Assembly (NCBI GenBank): GCA_028283605.1
Contig: JAPWKH010000032.1
Coordinates: 62,001 to 126,000 of the forward strand
Length of the DNA stretch: 64,000 nucleotides
Reading direction: 5' to 3'
From: Arachidicoccus sp.
GTDB lineage: Bacteria > Bacteroidota > Bacteroidia > Chitinophagales > Chitinophagaceae
The position numbers and the translations under genes were made by a program. The notes beneath the pieces were generated by a model, which was not told the origin of the DNA, ran no database searches, and saw nothing but the letters and a program-made list of their open reading frames with translations. Positions 8,624 through 16,793 of this stretch are shown here, in pieces. Numbering within the stretch: position 1 is the stretch's first letter; the number at the start of each line of letters is the position of its first letter.

Positions 8624-9518
8624 ATATGTTATTTTTATTTGCCCAAGGCCATGTTTGAATGTATTTTTCTAATTCTGTTTTTTGCATACTGCATATCTTT
8701 AGATATTCTTCCATATACCTAATTCGGTGCTCGGAACTTTCATAAAATGAATTGTCCAATCGGTCATGAGGTAAATGAAACAAACTGCCTTCTATTCTCT
8801 TTACTTTATATCCCAAATTCTTCATACGTTTTTGTCGTTCAATATCTTCTGGTCCCCAACTTGCAAAGAATTCATTCTCCATCCCGGCATTGATATATTT
8901 TTCCCGATGAATAAGCACACTTCCTCCATAAGAACGCTTTACCCCAGTCAGAAATTTATTTTCATTCAATAAGAATAAATCCGAATCTAAAATTTTCCCG
9001 AACATTTCTTTGGATAAACTGTCCACGCTCGTGAAGGAACCATCATAAGGATAAACCATATCATATTTATTTTCTCTTAATACATTAACAGCTTGCAGGA
9101 TTTGTTGTACGGGAACGATTACATCCGTATCCTGAATAATAATGAATTTTGTTGTGGCTTTTTTAATGAGCAGGTTATTAATTTTTGTGTGCTCAAACAG
9201 TGGATTTGAATCATATAAAAAATTATATGTGCAATTTATTGGCAGTAATAAAATATCTACTTTTTGTTCTTTATCGTCTTCAATAATAAGAGTATTGGTC
9301 GTAAAATATTTATCTAAATAATTTGTCAGATAGTATATGTTTTGCAGTCTGCTTTCAGAATCTATTCGGACGGGAATTAAAAAAGTTATGTCCGTTAATT
9401 CAATTCTTTTTTTATCAAAATTTTTTTTATAAGATTCGATTAATTGTACAAGCGGAAAGCTGCAACTGTCCTTTCGAATCTCTTGTAATTGTGTGTCATG
9501 ATAAGGGGAATATTTCAT
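8610..9518 (-). CDS. Glycosyltransferase, GT2/GT7C-like second domain
   Basis: Residues carry a GT-A fold pattern: FLIPVRIDSESR, an acidic IIIQDTDVIVPV motif that would bind nucleotide-sugar and metal, and a galactosyltransferase-like C-terminal block GGSVLIHREKYINAGMENE, FASWGPEDIERQKRMKNLGY and LFHLPHDR. The start at 9518 is backed by an AAAGGGG ribosome site and an ATGA overlap with the upstream glycosyltransferase. However, the 20 residues that precede this start in frame (HYSGNIDKENKQYFRKGNY) look like the C-terminus of that upstream enzyme, so the two may have been one protein (see 9515-10378). It probably sugars the peptide, as seen in glycosylated RiPPs. Confidence 0.75.
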   Translation of the reverse strand: MKYSPYHDTQLQEIRKDSCSFPLVQLIESYKKNFDKKRIELTDITFLIPVRIDSESRLQNIYYLTNYLDKYFTTNTLIIEDDKEQKVDILLLPINCTYNFLYDSNPLFEHTKINNLLIKKATTKFIIIQDTDVIVPVQQILQAVNVLRENKYDMVYPYDGSFTSVDSLSKEMFGKILDSDLFLLNENKFLTGVKRSYGGSVLIHREKYINAGMENEFFASWGPEDIERQKRMKNLGYKVKRIEGSLFHLPHDRLDNSFYESSEHRIRYMEEYLKICSMQKTELEKYIQTWPWANKNNIYASS

Positions 9519-10378
9519 ATAATTCCCCTTTCTGAAATATTGTTTATTTTCTTTGTCAATGTTACCGGAATAATGCAATATTTTCTTGCTTTCCCATTTT
9601 CAATGGAATCCATTGACCAACAAAAATCTAATTCTTCATGAATTTTTACATCAAATCCGAATAGCCACGCATTCCACAAAATCGCCCACATTTCGGCACA
9701 CCATGACTGAATACCACGATAAGAGCTTCTTTTCTTTCCGGTTTTAATATATTCATTTTCTGCCCGCAAATAATTATGTGATTGCATCAAATCATGAAGT
9801 AGTCCGCAATCATTTTCTATCTTTTCCCATAAAGAAATAGGTGCCTTCTTTATGAGGTATTGTGCGCCGCCGCAATGCGCGTCATTATTTTCTACAAGTG
9901 TTGGTTCTATGCCGACGGTTGCACACATTTCTTGAAATAAATCATTTCCACCTATATTTTTAATGTAACAACTGTCTAAATAGTTTCTCGTGTCGGATAC
10001 ATACCAAGATGCTCCTTTCTGCATCGTGTCAAAATCGGGCAGTTCTCGAAAAATAATATCTGTATCACAATAAAAAATCGTTTCGTGCTCAATATATGGG
10101 TGAGCTTTTATGTGTTGTTGTATAAGATGCGGACGGATAGATGGGGCATAATTTCTCTTTTTCCTGTTATCTTGGTAAGTATAAAAATGTGCTTTATTCT
10201 GTTGTGTTTCTATAAGTTCTGTAAAGTAATGCCGTAATCCTCTTTGTTCATCATAAGCTATCAATACGTGTATATCTTCTTTCCTAATCCCTAAGTGATT
10301 GAAATTATACAATTGAATCTCTAATTGCCATGTGAAATAATAATCATCAGGTATTGTAATTAAAAATATCATTATCAA
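9515..10378 (-). CDS. Glycosyltransferase with DxD motif, frameshifted near its C-terminus
   Basis: A 287-residue ORF starting FLITIPDDYYFTWQLEIQ with a metal/nucleotide-sugar motif YCDTDIIF (about residues 101-108) and a conserved GGAQYLIK block. The last 30 residues (NGKARKYCIIPVTLTKK) are out of frame: with one more A in the run at 9597-9600 the sequence becomes IEKWESKKILHYSGNIDKEN and runs on into the next gene, giving a fused two-domain glycosyltransferase of about 589 residues. It could equally be two coupled genes, as the ATGA overlap suggests. Lies between TlpA1 and the LanC-like gene in the RiPP operon; a peptide or cell-surface acceptor is inferred. Confidence 0.7.
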   Translation of the reverse strand: MIMIFLITIPDDYYFTWQLEIQLYNFNHLGIRKEDIHVLIAYDEQRGLRHYFTELIETQQNKAHFYTYQDNRKKRNYAPSIRPHLIQQHIKAHPYIEHETIFYCDTDIIFRELPDFDTMQKGASWYVSDTRNYLDSCYIKNIGGNDLFQEMCATVGIEPTLVENNDAHCGGAQYLIKKAPISLWEKIENDCGLLHDLMQSHNYLRAENEYIKTGKKRSSYRGIQSWCAEMWAILWNAWLFGFDVKIHEELDFCWSMDSIENGKARKYCIIPVTLTKKINNISERGII

Positions 10379-10502
10379 AAGTCTTTCTTTAAATTTTTCT
10401 TAATACCATTAAATCTATAACTCTCGCTTTCATTTTAATAAATTTTGAATAGTTCATTATTTATTTTGAATCGGTTGCGAAAATCTATATATCTTTAAAT
10501 TG

Positions 10503-12089
10503 TTAAGAAGGAGGAAGTTGTGGACGCTTCAATTCTTCGCTTTTATTAATCGAATCTAATTTTAATTGTAATAATGAAACAGCATAAGCATCGAAGATTA
10601 TTCCATTTTGATTGAAGATAAAATGATGAGGAAATTCTTGTCCCCAAAAAAATAATTTTGAGAAAGAATTCTGAATGAGTTGGTTGTCTTTTACTAAAAA
10701 ACAATCTTTTCTTGGAAGACTATATTTTTCAATAATTTTTAACCAATCCTTGTTATTATTTTCAAAGAAAAACCAAAGTGGTCTTAACCGGTTAGAGGTA
10801 TCATAAATTCTTTTCGATTTGCTATATTCCTGTATTTCCTGAATACAAGGTGCACACCAAGAGCCACAAAAATCTATATATAAGTAAGGCTGTGTTGTCT
10901 CTTTAAATATTGTTGATAAAGTTTTTATATGAAAGTTTATATCGTAAAAATGAGCGGTATCAACATCATTCTTTGAAAGTTTTCCTAAAGTACTCTTATT
11001 TAAAAATTTATATAGGTCTGTTTTAAATACCGGATAAGACACATTGTTTGCAAGCCCAGCTATATTGGAAGAATCTGCATTAAGTGAAATCATTGATTTA
11101 ATTGCTTGTAACAGCATATATTGTTGTGTAACTGAATCATAACCGGTAAGGCTTTCTTTAATTTTATCTAATGAAAATTTATTTTGTTTAAACAAAGGGT
11201 AGAAGGCATATTCATACAATTTTTTCATAGAAAACCAATACTTATAATCTTGGTCTTTGTATTGGGCTTTGCTCGCAATATTTTTGGAATAATTGATAAC
11301 AACGCTATCTCGATATTTTTTTAAATTGTTATTTAGTGGGATAGCTGAGTTATAAAGTTTATTTATTAAATTGATAAAAAACTCTTCTCGAATATATTCT
11401 TCCAAAAATTGCCTCAAATTAAGCGAGGTGTCAGAATTTGGATATAATAAATTATATCTTTTCTCCGCATTCAACACGAGCTTTTGCTGCCATACCGGTG
11501 CCAAGAAAGTAGATAATTCATTTATATTAATTAATCGATTAAAAGCATAATCTGGAAATAAAATATATAGTTTTGACTGATTGTATGTTATCAAGCATTT
11601 GCCCTTTTTTATCGAAATACTATCTTTAAATGTTGTTTTTGATTTTTCTAAAATGGAATATTCAAGGTAAATATTTTCAGTTGGATATACATATATCTCA
11701 TTAAAACCTAGCAGAAAAACTGACGGTTTATCAAGATGAAATCTAATCGTTTGTGTATTTTGTGTATTTGTTATCTTACAATAAGGAGGTGGAATAATAC
11801 CGTAGCTATTTAATCTGTATAAGTCATATTGTTGAAAAGGTAGCGTTGCTCTATCGCCACTGTCCTTTATGAAATGAATAGTAATTGAAGTGTTTAAATT
11901 GTCGTCAGATTTTTCTGTCTTCACTCCACTTGTTAGGATATTTGGAGAAGTTCTTATAAGAAGACAAATAGATATAATAAATATAACAATATATACAAAC
12001 GTTATATACAATCTCTTTTTTGCCATTAAAAACATATGTATATCTTCAACATTATTTAAGTGTTGAAGATTTAATTTGAGTTTGTTCAT
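10503..12089 (-). CDS. TlpA-like thioredoxin fused to a RiPP leader sequence (TlpA1)
   Basis: A 528-residue protein. Residues 1-15 (MNKLKLNLQHLNNVE) are almost the leader of precursor P0 (MKKLKLNIQHLDGVE); then comes a basic stretch and a membrane helix (about 27-46, FVYIVIFIISICLL), a long extracytoplasmic helical region, and a thioredoxin domain with the redox pair in SWCAPC (residues 410-415). Upstream DNA also resembles precursor 5' regions (a GGCTGTTATTT block and an A/T-rich inverted repeat at 12090-12130). I infer an in-frame deletion that joined a lost precursor to its downstream thioredoxin gene. Unfused translation could still start at Met20 or Met23. Role: periplasmic thiol-disulfide exchange on the secreted peptides or their disulfides. 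Confidence 0.8.
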   Translation of the reverse strand: MNKLKLNLQHLNNVEDIHMFLMAKKRLYITFVYIVIFIISICLLIRTSPNILTSGVKTEKSDDNLNTSITIHFIKDSGDRATLPFQQYDLYRLNSYGIIPPPYCKITNTQNTQTIRFHLDKPSVFLLGFNEIYVYPTENIYLEYSILEKSKTTFKDSISIKKGKCLITYNQSKLYILFPDYAFNRLININELSTFLAPVWQQKLVLNAEKRYNLLYPNSDTSLNLRQFLEEYIREEFFINLINKLYNSAIPLNNNLKKYRDSVVINYSKNIASKAQYKDQDYKYWFSMKKLYEYAFYPLFKQNKFSLDKIKESLTGYDSVTQQYMLLQAIKSMISLNADSSNIAGLANNVSYPVFKTDLYKFLNKSTLGKLSKNDVDTAHFYDINFHIKTLSTIFKETTQPYLYIDFCGSWCAPCIQEIQEYSKSKRIYDTSNRLRPLWFFFENNNKDWLKIIEKYSLPRKDCFLVKDNQLIQNSFSKLFFWGQEFPHHFIFNQNGIIFDAYAVSLLQLKLDSINKSEELKRPQLPPS

Positions 12090-12203
12090 TTTTTTAATTT
12101 AAAATTTAATAAATAACAGCCTACCATTTTAATAAAGCCAATTTTCTTTCTGTTCATAGTTGTCGTTAAACGGAATTACAAATTCCGAAGAGTAGGATGT
12201 TCC

Positions 12204-12475
12204 TTATTGCTTTTTCAAATAATTTAAGATTGTACTCTCAAAATTTCCGATACTCGGTCTTTGTATGTCCTCGTTGATAACATTCCCTTCATTGTCGAAA
12301 ACAATATATCGGGGAATAGTATTTATTTGCAATAAATCGATCAATGACGAACTGCTGTATTTATCCATTCGAAACTGAAACAAATCATTATACAATCCCT
12401 GTTTTTTTGAAACAGCTACCCATTTATCTTCATCCTCCTGATGATCAATACTTACTCCTGGTGTTTTAACCGGTT
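12204..12475 (-). pseudogene. TlpA-like C-terminal remnant
   Basis: The frame from about 12475 to the stop at 12204 encodes the last part of a TlpA protein: GVSIDHQEDEDKWVAVSKKQ, then INTIPRYIVFDNEGNVINED and NFESTILNYLKKQ, with the cis-proline IPRY motif seen in TlpA3 and TlpA4. There is no start and no CxxC; a stop lies directly upstream. It is the tail of a further copy in this tandem array, closest in style to TlpA3. Confidence 0.8.
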
Positions 12476-12488
12476 AGAAAAGTTTTAA

Positions 12489-13928
12489 TTATAAATTCTT
12501 TTCAATCAATTCTTGCAATGCTTTATCGCTTGGGCGCGGTGCATCAGAAGAAATTATTTTTCCGTCTTTGCCGATGAGGATAAAACGAGGGACAAAACCT
12601 ATGTAAAATTTTTTTGCGAAAGAAGCATTGTTTTCATTGAGCAAAAGATAACTATTAGAATCTACTAATGAATATCGGTAGATAGCATCTCGCCAATCAT
12701 CAACTTTTGCATCAACCGATATGGAATAGAAAGCAATTTTATTTTGAGGATATTTTTTTTCGATTTCTTTTAAGTGCGGAATTTCTGCAATGCAAGGTCC
12801 GCACCAACTAGCCCAAAAATCAAGCAAAATCATTTTATCTTTATTTTCCGAAAATATCTTTTGCAAAGTTTTTGTTGTTTTCAAATCTGACGAGAGAAGA
12901 TTATTATCTTTTCCAGAATCGGAAACTGTTATTTGATTGTTTAATTTTTTATACAACAATTGTTTATATGCATTCGAAGTGCATACAGAATCGTATAGTT
13001 TGAAAGTTTCATTAGGAACACGTACATGATAAACTATAATTGCTTTAGCTATTTGCGAAGACAATAAAAAATTCCTTTGCTCTCCTTCAAATGTTTTTAC
13101 AATGAAATCTAACCTTTTTTTGAGATCATTTAAGTCTTTCAATTCCGAAGCGGAATACTTATCAATTGGCATAATCGCAGCGCTACTCAATACATAATAA
13201 CACATATAGTTTGCAGAAAAAGGAAGCTCTTTGATATTGTCAAGTAGACTATCGAACGATATTTGAAATTTATTATTTTGTATAAGCATCCTTTGATTGA
13301 GCGCCAATGCAACTATTTTATTGTAGAGGGCGGTATATTTAATTACACTTACCGCAATGTTGAAAAATGAATCACTCAGAGATTTGTTTTTATGCAAGGA
13401 ATCTAAAATTTGTAATCTTCCTCTTTCTTTCTCGTCGGTCGCTTTATAGAATGTTTGCAATGCGTATAGATTATTAACATTATTTGGGATACTTGTACGG
13501 TTAAATAAATTGAATAATATCCCTGTTCTCTTAATTAATAGTGGGAAAAAAGCGAATTCATTGCTTCTCTGTTCATTGCCTTTTATGTAAAAATATAAAG
13601 AACCATTCTTGTCAACATCTAATTGAATAGTATCGCCAGGATACATCAAATATGGGGTTTGTAAACTATCTGCATGAATAAGAAAAATCGGTTCAGTCGT
13701 TTTTACCCTTACAGTATCAAAACCTAAATAAGCCGGACCACCCAAGAATAAAGAATCCTGAAAATAAAAATCGAAAATAGCTTTTTGAGTTGTTTTAGCA
13801 GTATTATTGAAAATAACAATTATGCTGTCGTTATTATTTCTTATTTGGCTTGAAGTCGAATGTTTATTTTTACAAGCAAGTAAGAAAAGGATTAAAAGAA
13901 GTAAAATTAATGAGCTTGTTTTTTGCAT
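12489..13928 (-). CDS. TlpA-like thioredoxin lipoprotein (TlpA2)
   Basis: 479 residues: signal peptide with lipobox (LILLLLILFLLACKNK, Cys about residue 19, so probably a lipoprotein), a DUF4369-like beta domain, a long helical middle, then a thioredoxin fold with SWCGPC (Cys376 and Cys379), YSISVD and the cis-proline VPRF. The last 25 residues (KDGKIISSDAPRPSDKALQE) are nearly identical to those of TlpA4, evidence of tandem duplication. It follows precursor P1 with a stem-loop between. Likely a membrane-anchored disulfide reductase or isomerase acting on the Cys-rich peptide after export. Confidence 0.85.
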   Translation of the reverse strand: MQKTSSLILLLLILFLLACKNKHSTSSQIRNNNDSIIVIFNNTAKTTQKAIFDFYFQDSLFLGGPAYLGFDTVRVKTTEPIFLIHADSLQTPYLMYPGDTIQLDVDKNGSLYFYIKGNEQRSNEFAFFPLLIKRTGILFNLFNRTSIPNNVNNLYALQTFYKATDEKERGRLQILDSLHKNKSLSDSFFNIAVSVIKYTALYNKIVALALNQRMLIQNNKFQISFDSLLDNIKELPFSANYMCYYVLSSAAIMPIDKYSASELKDLNDLKKRLDFIVKTFEGEQRNFLLSSQIAKAIIVYHVRVPNETFKLYDSVCTSNAYKQLLYKKLNNQITVSDSGKDNNLLSSDLKTTKTLQKIFSENKDKMILLDFWASWCGPCIAEIPHLKEIEKKYPQNKIAFYSISVDAKVDDWRDAIYRYSLVDSNSYLLLNENNASFAKKFYIGFVPRFILIGKDGKIISSDAPRPSDKALQELIEKNL

Positions 13929-13947
13929 AATTTGATTGATTGAAAAA

Positions 13948-13978
13948 GTTCATCCTAAAATTAATGCTTAGGATGAAC
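13948..13978 (-). terminator. Stem-loop between precursor P1 and TlpA2
   Basis: A 10-bp perfect stem (GTTCATCCTA with TAGGATGAAC) and 11-nt loop, 20 bp before the TlpA2 start. A second, weaker hairpin (ACTTCCT with AGGAAGT, about 14030-14061) lies nearer P1. Position matches the hairpins after P0, P2 and P3. Confidence 0.55.
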
Positions 13979-14071
13979 TGGTAATTGAACATCTGGTCTC
14001 TGATTAATTCGCAGAATGTTGATTAAATAACTTCCTTAACATTTATTCTAAATCAGGAAGTCGTTTTCTTT

Positions 14072-14337
14072 TCAACTAAGCTGGTTTTGCGTACAGCCAC
14101 AGCAATAATACACGTGCGTGCCATAGCTTGCCCACTGTTCAGCTAGATTGTCAGCTGCACTGTGTGCTGCGCTTTCACTAGAGTATGAACAATTGCTATA
14201 GCTCCAATCCTTTGTATGGGCGCAACAGCCACCACCCCCACTAGGTGCAGCCATTCCTCCTACTATATTTTCATTTGTTCTCTTGAGAGAACTGTGCCGC
14301 CTGCAAAATCGTGCAGGCTAAATTTTTTTGTTTGCAT
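14072..14337 (-). CDS. RiPP precursor peptide P1 (leader frameshifted)
   Basis: Leader MQTKKFSLHDFAGG then TVLSREQMK, followed by a frame break: the run at 14268-14271 has four A (minus strand) where five would give KNIVGG as in P2 and P3. Downstream, the core MAAPSGGGGCCAHTKDWSYS continues with many Ser, Cys and Tyr and ends in GTHVYYCCGCTQNQLS. A start at the internal Met (14254) would make a leaderless core. The core has seven Cys. It is followed by TlpA2. If the run length is real, the peptide is off; if variable, it could be switched. Confidence 0.75.
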
Positions 14338-14477
14338 TTCGTAAAATTTAATTTTTTAAAAAATAACGACAGCCTTATTTGTTCTTAATACGACTGACTT
14401 TCTTTTCCATTATTACTCGAGTTTAAACAGAAAGAAAATATTTTAAATCAGTTTTTTTTAATAAACCCTCTTCTTTA

Positions 14478-14585
14478 TCATAGCGTATCAGCATTGTAGT
14501 GTCTCCCGTAATACTTCACAACCATCCTTAAACAAGTTGGCCCACAATCCATAGCGTTGAGTTGTTTGTAGTAAGGGAAGGACAT
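14478..14585 (-). pseudogene. Remnant of a second C39-ABC exporter (residues 1-35)
   Basis: The frame starting at 14585 reads MSFPYYKQLNAMDCGPTC, LRMVVKYYGRHYNADTL and then stops. It is nearly identical to residues 1-35 of the exporter at 5355-7579, including the catalytic Cys, but ends at once in unrelated sequence. It lies 19 bp after the TlpA3 stop. A relic of a duplicated exporter gene. Confidence 0.85.
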
Positions 14586-14603
14586 TATTAGATTACAAGA
14601 AAA

Positions 14604-16121
14604 CTACTTATTTATTAATTGCGTTAATTTCAATTCAAAATTATCGTCTTGCGGATGAGCAAAATCCTCATCAACGATATTTCCTTTTTTATCAATCACA
14701 ATATATCTCGGAATAGAATTAATGTTGAAAAATTTTGCTATGTGCGAATTGAAGGAACTGTCAATAATAAAATTGTTTGGTTTATCATAATTCCCTAATT
14801 GCTTAGTTTTATTAATCCATTGTTGCATATTTGGCTTTACATCCATGCTAATACTGATAAATTTTATAGATGCGTTTTTATATCTGTCTTCATATTTTTT
14901 CAAGTGCGGATAATCGCTCACGCATGGTACACACCAGCTTGCCCAAAAATCTATAAAAAAGTATTTATAGTTTGCAGTATCACGAAATAGTTCTTGTTTA
15001 AATGTTGTTGTACTATTATCAAACTTGTACACTGTTTCATCCGCAGTCATCGAAATATTTCGAGGTTCATGATTAGGCCTGTTGTCTTCTGCGAAAAGAA
15101 AAATATATTTTCCGTTATCAAACGACTGTAAATCCTGTTTTGCTTTATTGTAATTCGTATATGTGCTTAATAATATTTTCGAAAGTTTTGTAAGAGAATC
15201 AATTAGTGAGGTACGAATTGGGTTGTTTTGTAATTTCAAATGAACTGAATCTAATAAATTAAATTGATTAATAAATTCATTACCCAAATTCCAAAACGCA
15301 AATTTTGTATATGCCATTGAGTTTTGAGTGTTTGTATCTACTTTTAGAAAACATTCCCAAATATTTGAGCTTTTGATGCTGCTTTTAGACGCTGTCCTAA
15401 TAATGTTCTCATAGATTATTCCATTGACAAATTGAGAATTGATAATTGATATTATAGGAATATCTTTTTTCAATTCATTGGAGATACTATCTGAAATAGA
15501 TTTTTGAATTTTGATTGTATCACTCAAAAATTTAGAGAGTTGAATATCTTTGATTAGCAAGTTGAAAACATACAACATTTTTCTTTGCTTATCACTAATA
15601 TTGAGAGAAGTTATTTCTTTATGATTGCGCAAATACTGGCTGCTTACATATTCCAATTGCTTCCTGGTCGCAGATGAGTTGATGTTTAGTCCATTTGTTT
15701 TCGAGTTGTATATATTATCAGGGATAGAGATTAAACTGTCTATGTATTTTGGGTAGCCATTTGAAAATGATATTTTGAAATTTTCATCAAGAAACACACT
15801 ATCTCCGGGAAGAAGGAGTAAATTTTCCTGAAATAATTTGGCTCCACTTTTAGAAATTATATATCGTCCCCAAAAAAGGTGTATAGCAGAATCTTCCATA
15901 AATGGGATTTCAATTTTTACAATCGTATCTTTATTAGTTGAGTTCTTGGCTGAAATAGTCTTGTTTAATGCGTTATTTAATATTATTGAACTATTTGGTT
16001 TTAATGCGATATATACAACAGCATTAGAAAACTGATGATTCAAATCACTCCTTGTTAACTTTACCGATTGCCCGTTACAACTACAAAAAATAAGAAAAAA
16101 GAAAATAAATAAATATCTCAT
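14604..16121 (-). CDS. TlpA-like thioredoxin (TlpA3)
   Basis: 505 residues with a lipoprotein signal (YLFIFFFLIFCSCNG), a beta-rich DUF4369-like N-terminal domain, a helical middle (about 130-340) and a thioredoxin domain with SWCVPC (Cys397 and Cys400), FISISMD and cis-proline IPRYIV. It follows precursor P2 by about 70 bp with a stem-loop between, and a fragment of a second exporter gene follows it. Same inferred role as TlpA2: extracytoplasmic thiol chemistry on the peptide product. Confidence 0.85.
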   Translation of the reverse strand: MRYLFIFFFLIFCSCNGQSVKLTRSDLNHQFSNAVVYIALKPNSSIILNNALNKTISAKNSTNKDTIVKIEIPFMEDSAIHLFWGRYIISKSGAKLFQENLLLLPGDSVFLDENFKISFSNGYPKYIDSLISIPDNIYNSKTNGLNINSSATRKQLEYVSSQYLRNHKEITSLNISDKQRKMLYVFNLLIKDIQLSKFLSDTIKIQKSISDSISNELKKDIPIISIINSQFVNGIIYENIIRTASKSSIKSSNIWECFLKVDTNTQNSMAYTKFAFWNLGNEFINQFNLLDSVHLKLQNNPIRTSLIDSLTKLSKILLSTYTNYNKAKQDLQSFDNGKYIFLFAEDNRPNHEPRNISMTADETVYKFDNSTTTFKQELFRDTANYKYFFIDFWASWCVPCVSDYPHLKKYEDRYKNASIKFISISMDVKPNMQQWINKTKQLGNYDKPNNFIIDSSFNSHIAKFFNINSIPRYIVIDKKGNIVDEDFAHPQDDNFELKLTQLINK

Positions 16122-16141
16122 AAAAACTTTTTTTGTTAAAT

Positions 16142-16176
16142 GTGTCCAGGTTAAGATTATTTCTCAGTCTGGACAC
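16142..16176 (-). terminator. Stem-loop between precursor P2 and TlpA3
   Basis: Perfect 8-bp stem GTGTCCAG with CTGGACAC around a 19-nt loop, between the P2 stop and the TlpA3 start. Not followed by a long U run, so more likely an mRNA-stabilising or attenuating hairpin than a full terminator. Confidence 0.55.
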
Positions 16177-16193
16177 TAAAAATCTAATTAACC

Positions 16194-16506
16194 CTAATTT
16201 GCAACAGGAGTGCCTGCGCAAGCTGGACAGGTAAATGTTGTTCTACCACCATTTTGCGACTGTATGTTGTCTGCAGTTTGAGAAATACCATTGGGATTAC
16301 TCAATGTTTCAACACTGCTACAAGTCCAAGAAGAGTCATAAGTAACGCTGTAAGTGGTGGTTACTTGAAGTATTCGTATTTGTGACAGAACAACTAATGC
16401 CACTTCCGCCGCTTGGTGCCATACCGCCTTTTACATTTTTCATTTCTTCTCTTGAGAGTTGTGTACCGCCTGCAAAATCGTGCAGGCTGAATTTTTTTGT
16501 TTGCAT
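16194..16506 (-). CDS. RiPP precursor peptide P2 (core frameshifted)
   Basis: Leader MQTKKFSLHDFAGG, TQLSREEMKNVKGG is in frame and continues MAPSGGSGISCSVTNTNTS, then hits a stop soon after. One base fewer near 16355-16375 joins it to the open frame VTTTYSVTYDSSWTCSSVET, which continues through GRTTFTCPACAGTPVAN to the stop at 16194. The joined core has four Cys and is very rich in Ser/Thr, as expected of a dehydratase or disulfide substrate. Leader is nearly identical to P1 and P3. Followed by TlpA3. Confidence 0.75.
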
Positions 16507-16537
16507 TTTAATGAAATTTAATTTATAAAAATTAAAT

Positions 16538-16629
16538 CTATTCTTTTACCATTTTGGCAGGTATCGCCTCAAATATTGCGACAAGTGTGGCAATGTTTGA
16601 AAATGTATTTATTGACTTTTATTTTTCAT
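16538..16629 (-). other. Short ORF-like block upstream of P2, copy A
   Basis: A strong Shine-Dalgarno (AAGGAGG on the minus strand) precedes an ATG at 16629. The frame that ends at 16538 encodes FSNIATLVAIFEAIPAK then MVKE, matching copy B upstream of P3 (18756-18847). In this copy a TAA and a frame change separate it from the ATG. May be a decayed leader peptide or small protein. Confidence 0.4.
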
Positions 16630-16690
16630 TACCTCCTTTTTTTAAGTTTTAAACGGAAAGAAAATATATTTCCGGTATGTTGAATATTAT
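16538..16690. repeat. Direct duplication, copy A (with 18756-18900)
   Basis: About 130 bp is nearly identical to 18756-18900, including GGCAGGTATCGCCTCAAATA and the block TTTTAAACGGAAAGAAAATAT. The duplicated unit sits upstream of P2 and P3 respectively and ends at, or runs into, the next gene's 3' end. Marks the unit boundary of the tandem precursor-TlpA cassette. Confidence 0.85.
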
Positions 16691-16793
16691 ATACAAAAAG
16701 TTGTTTGTATTCTATAACTACACCTCTCGTTCTGAACCCTATCTTCTCGGCTGTTCTACTGATGCCGAGTAATATAAGGAATGCTTGTTGCGG
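16684..16793 (-). pseudogene. Remnant of a second C39-ABC exporter (residues about 47-80)
   Basis: The minus frame directly after the TlpA4 stop encodes LILLGISRTAEKIGFRTRG then VVIEYKQLFVYNIQ, matching residues about 47-75 of the C39 domain of the exporter at 5355-7579 (SMLGISDTAERVGFRTRG). There is no start and the sequence dissolves after about 35 codons. Together with 14478-14585 it shows that a second exporter copy was broken up between cassettes. Confidence 0.8.
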
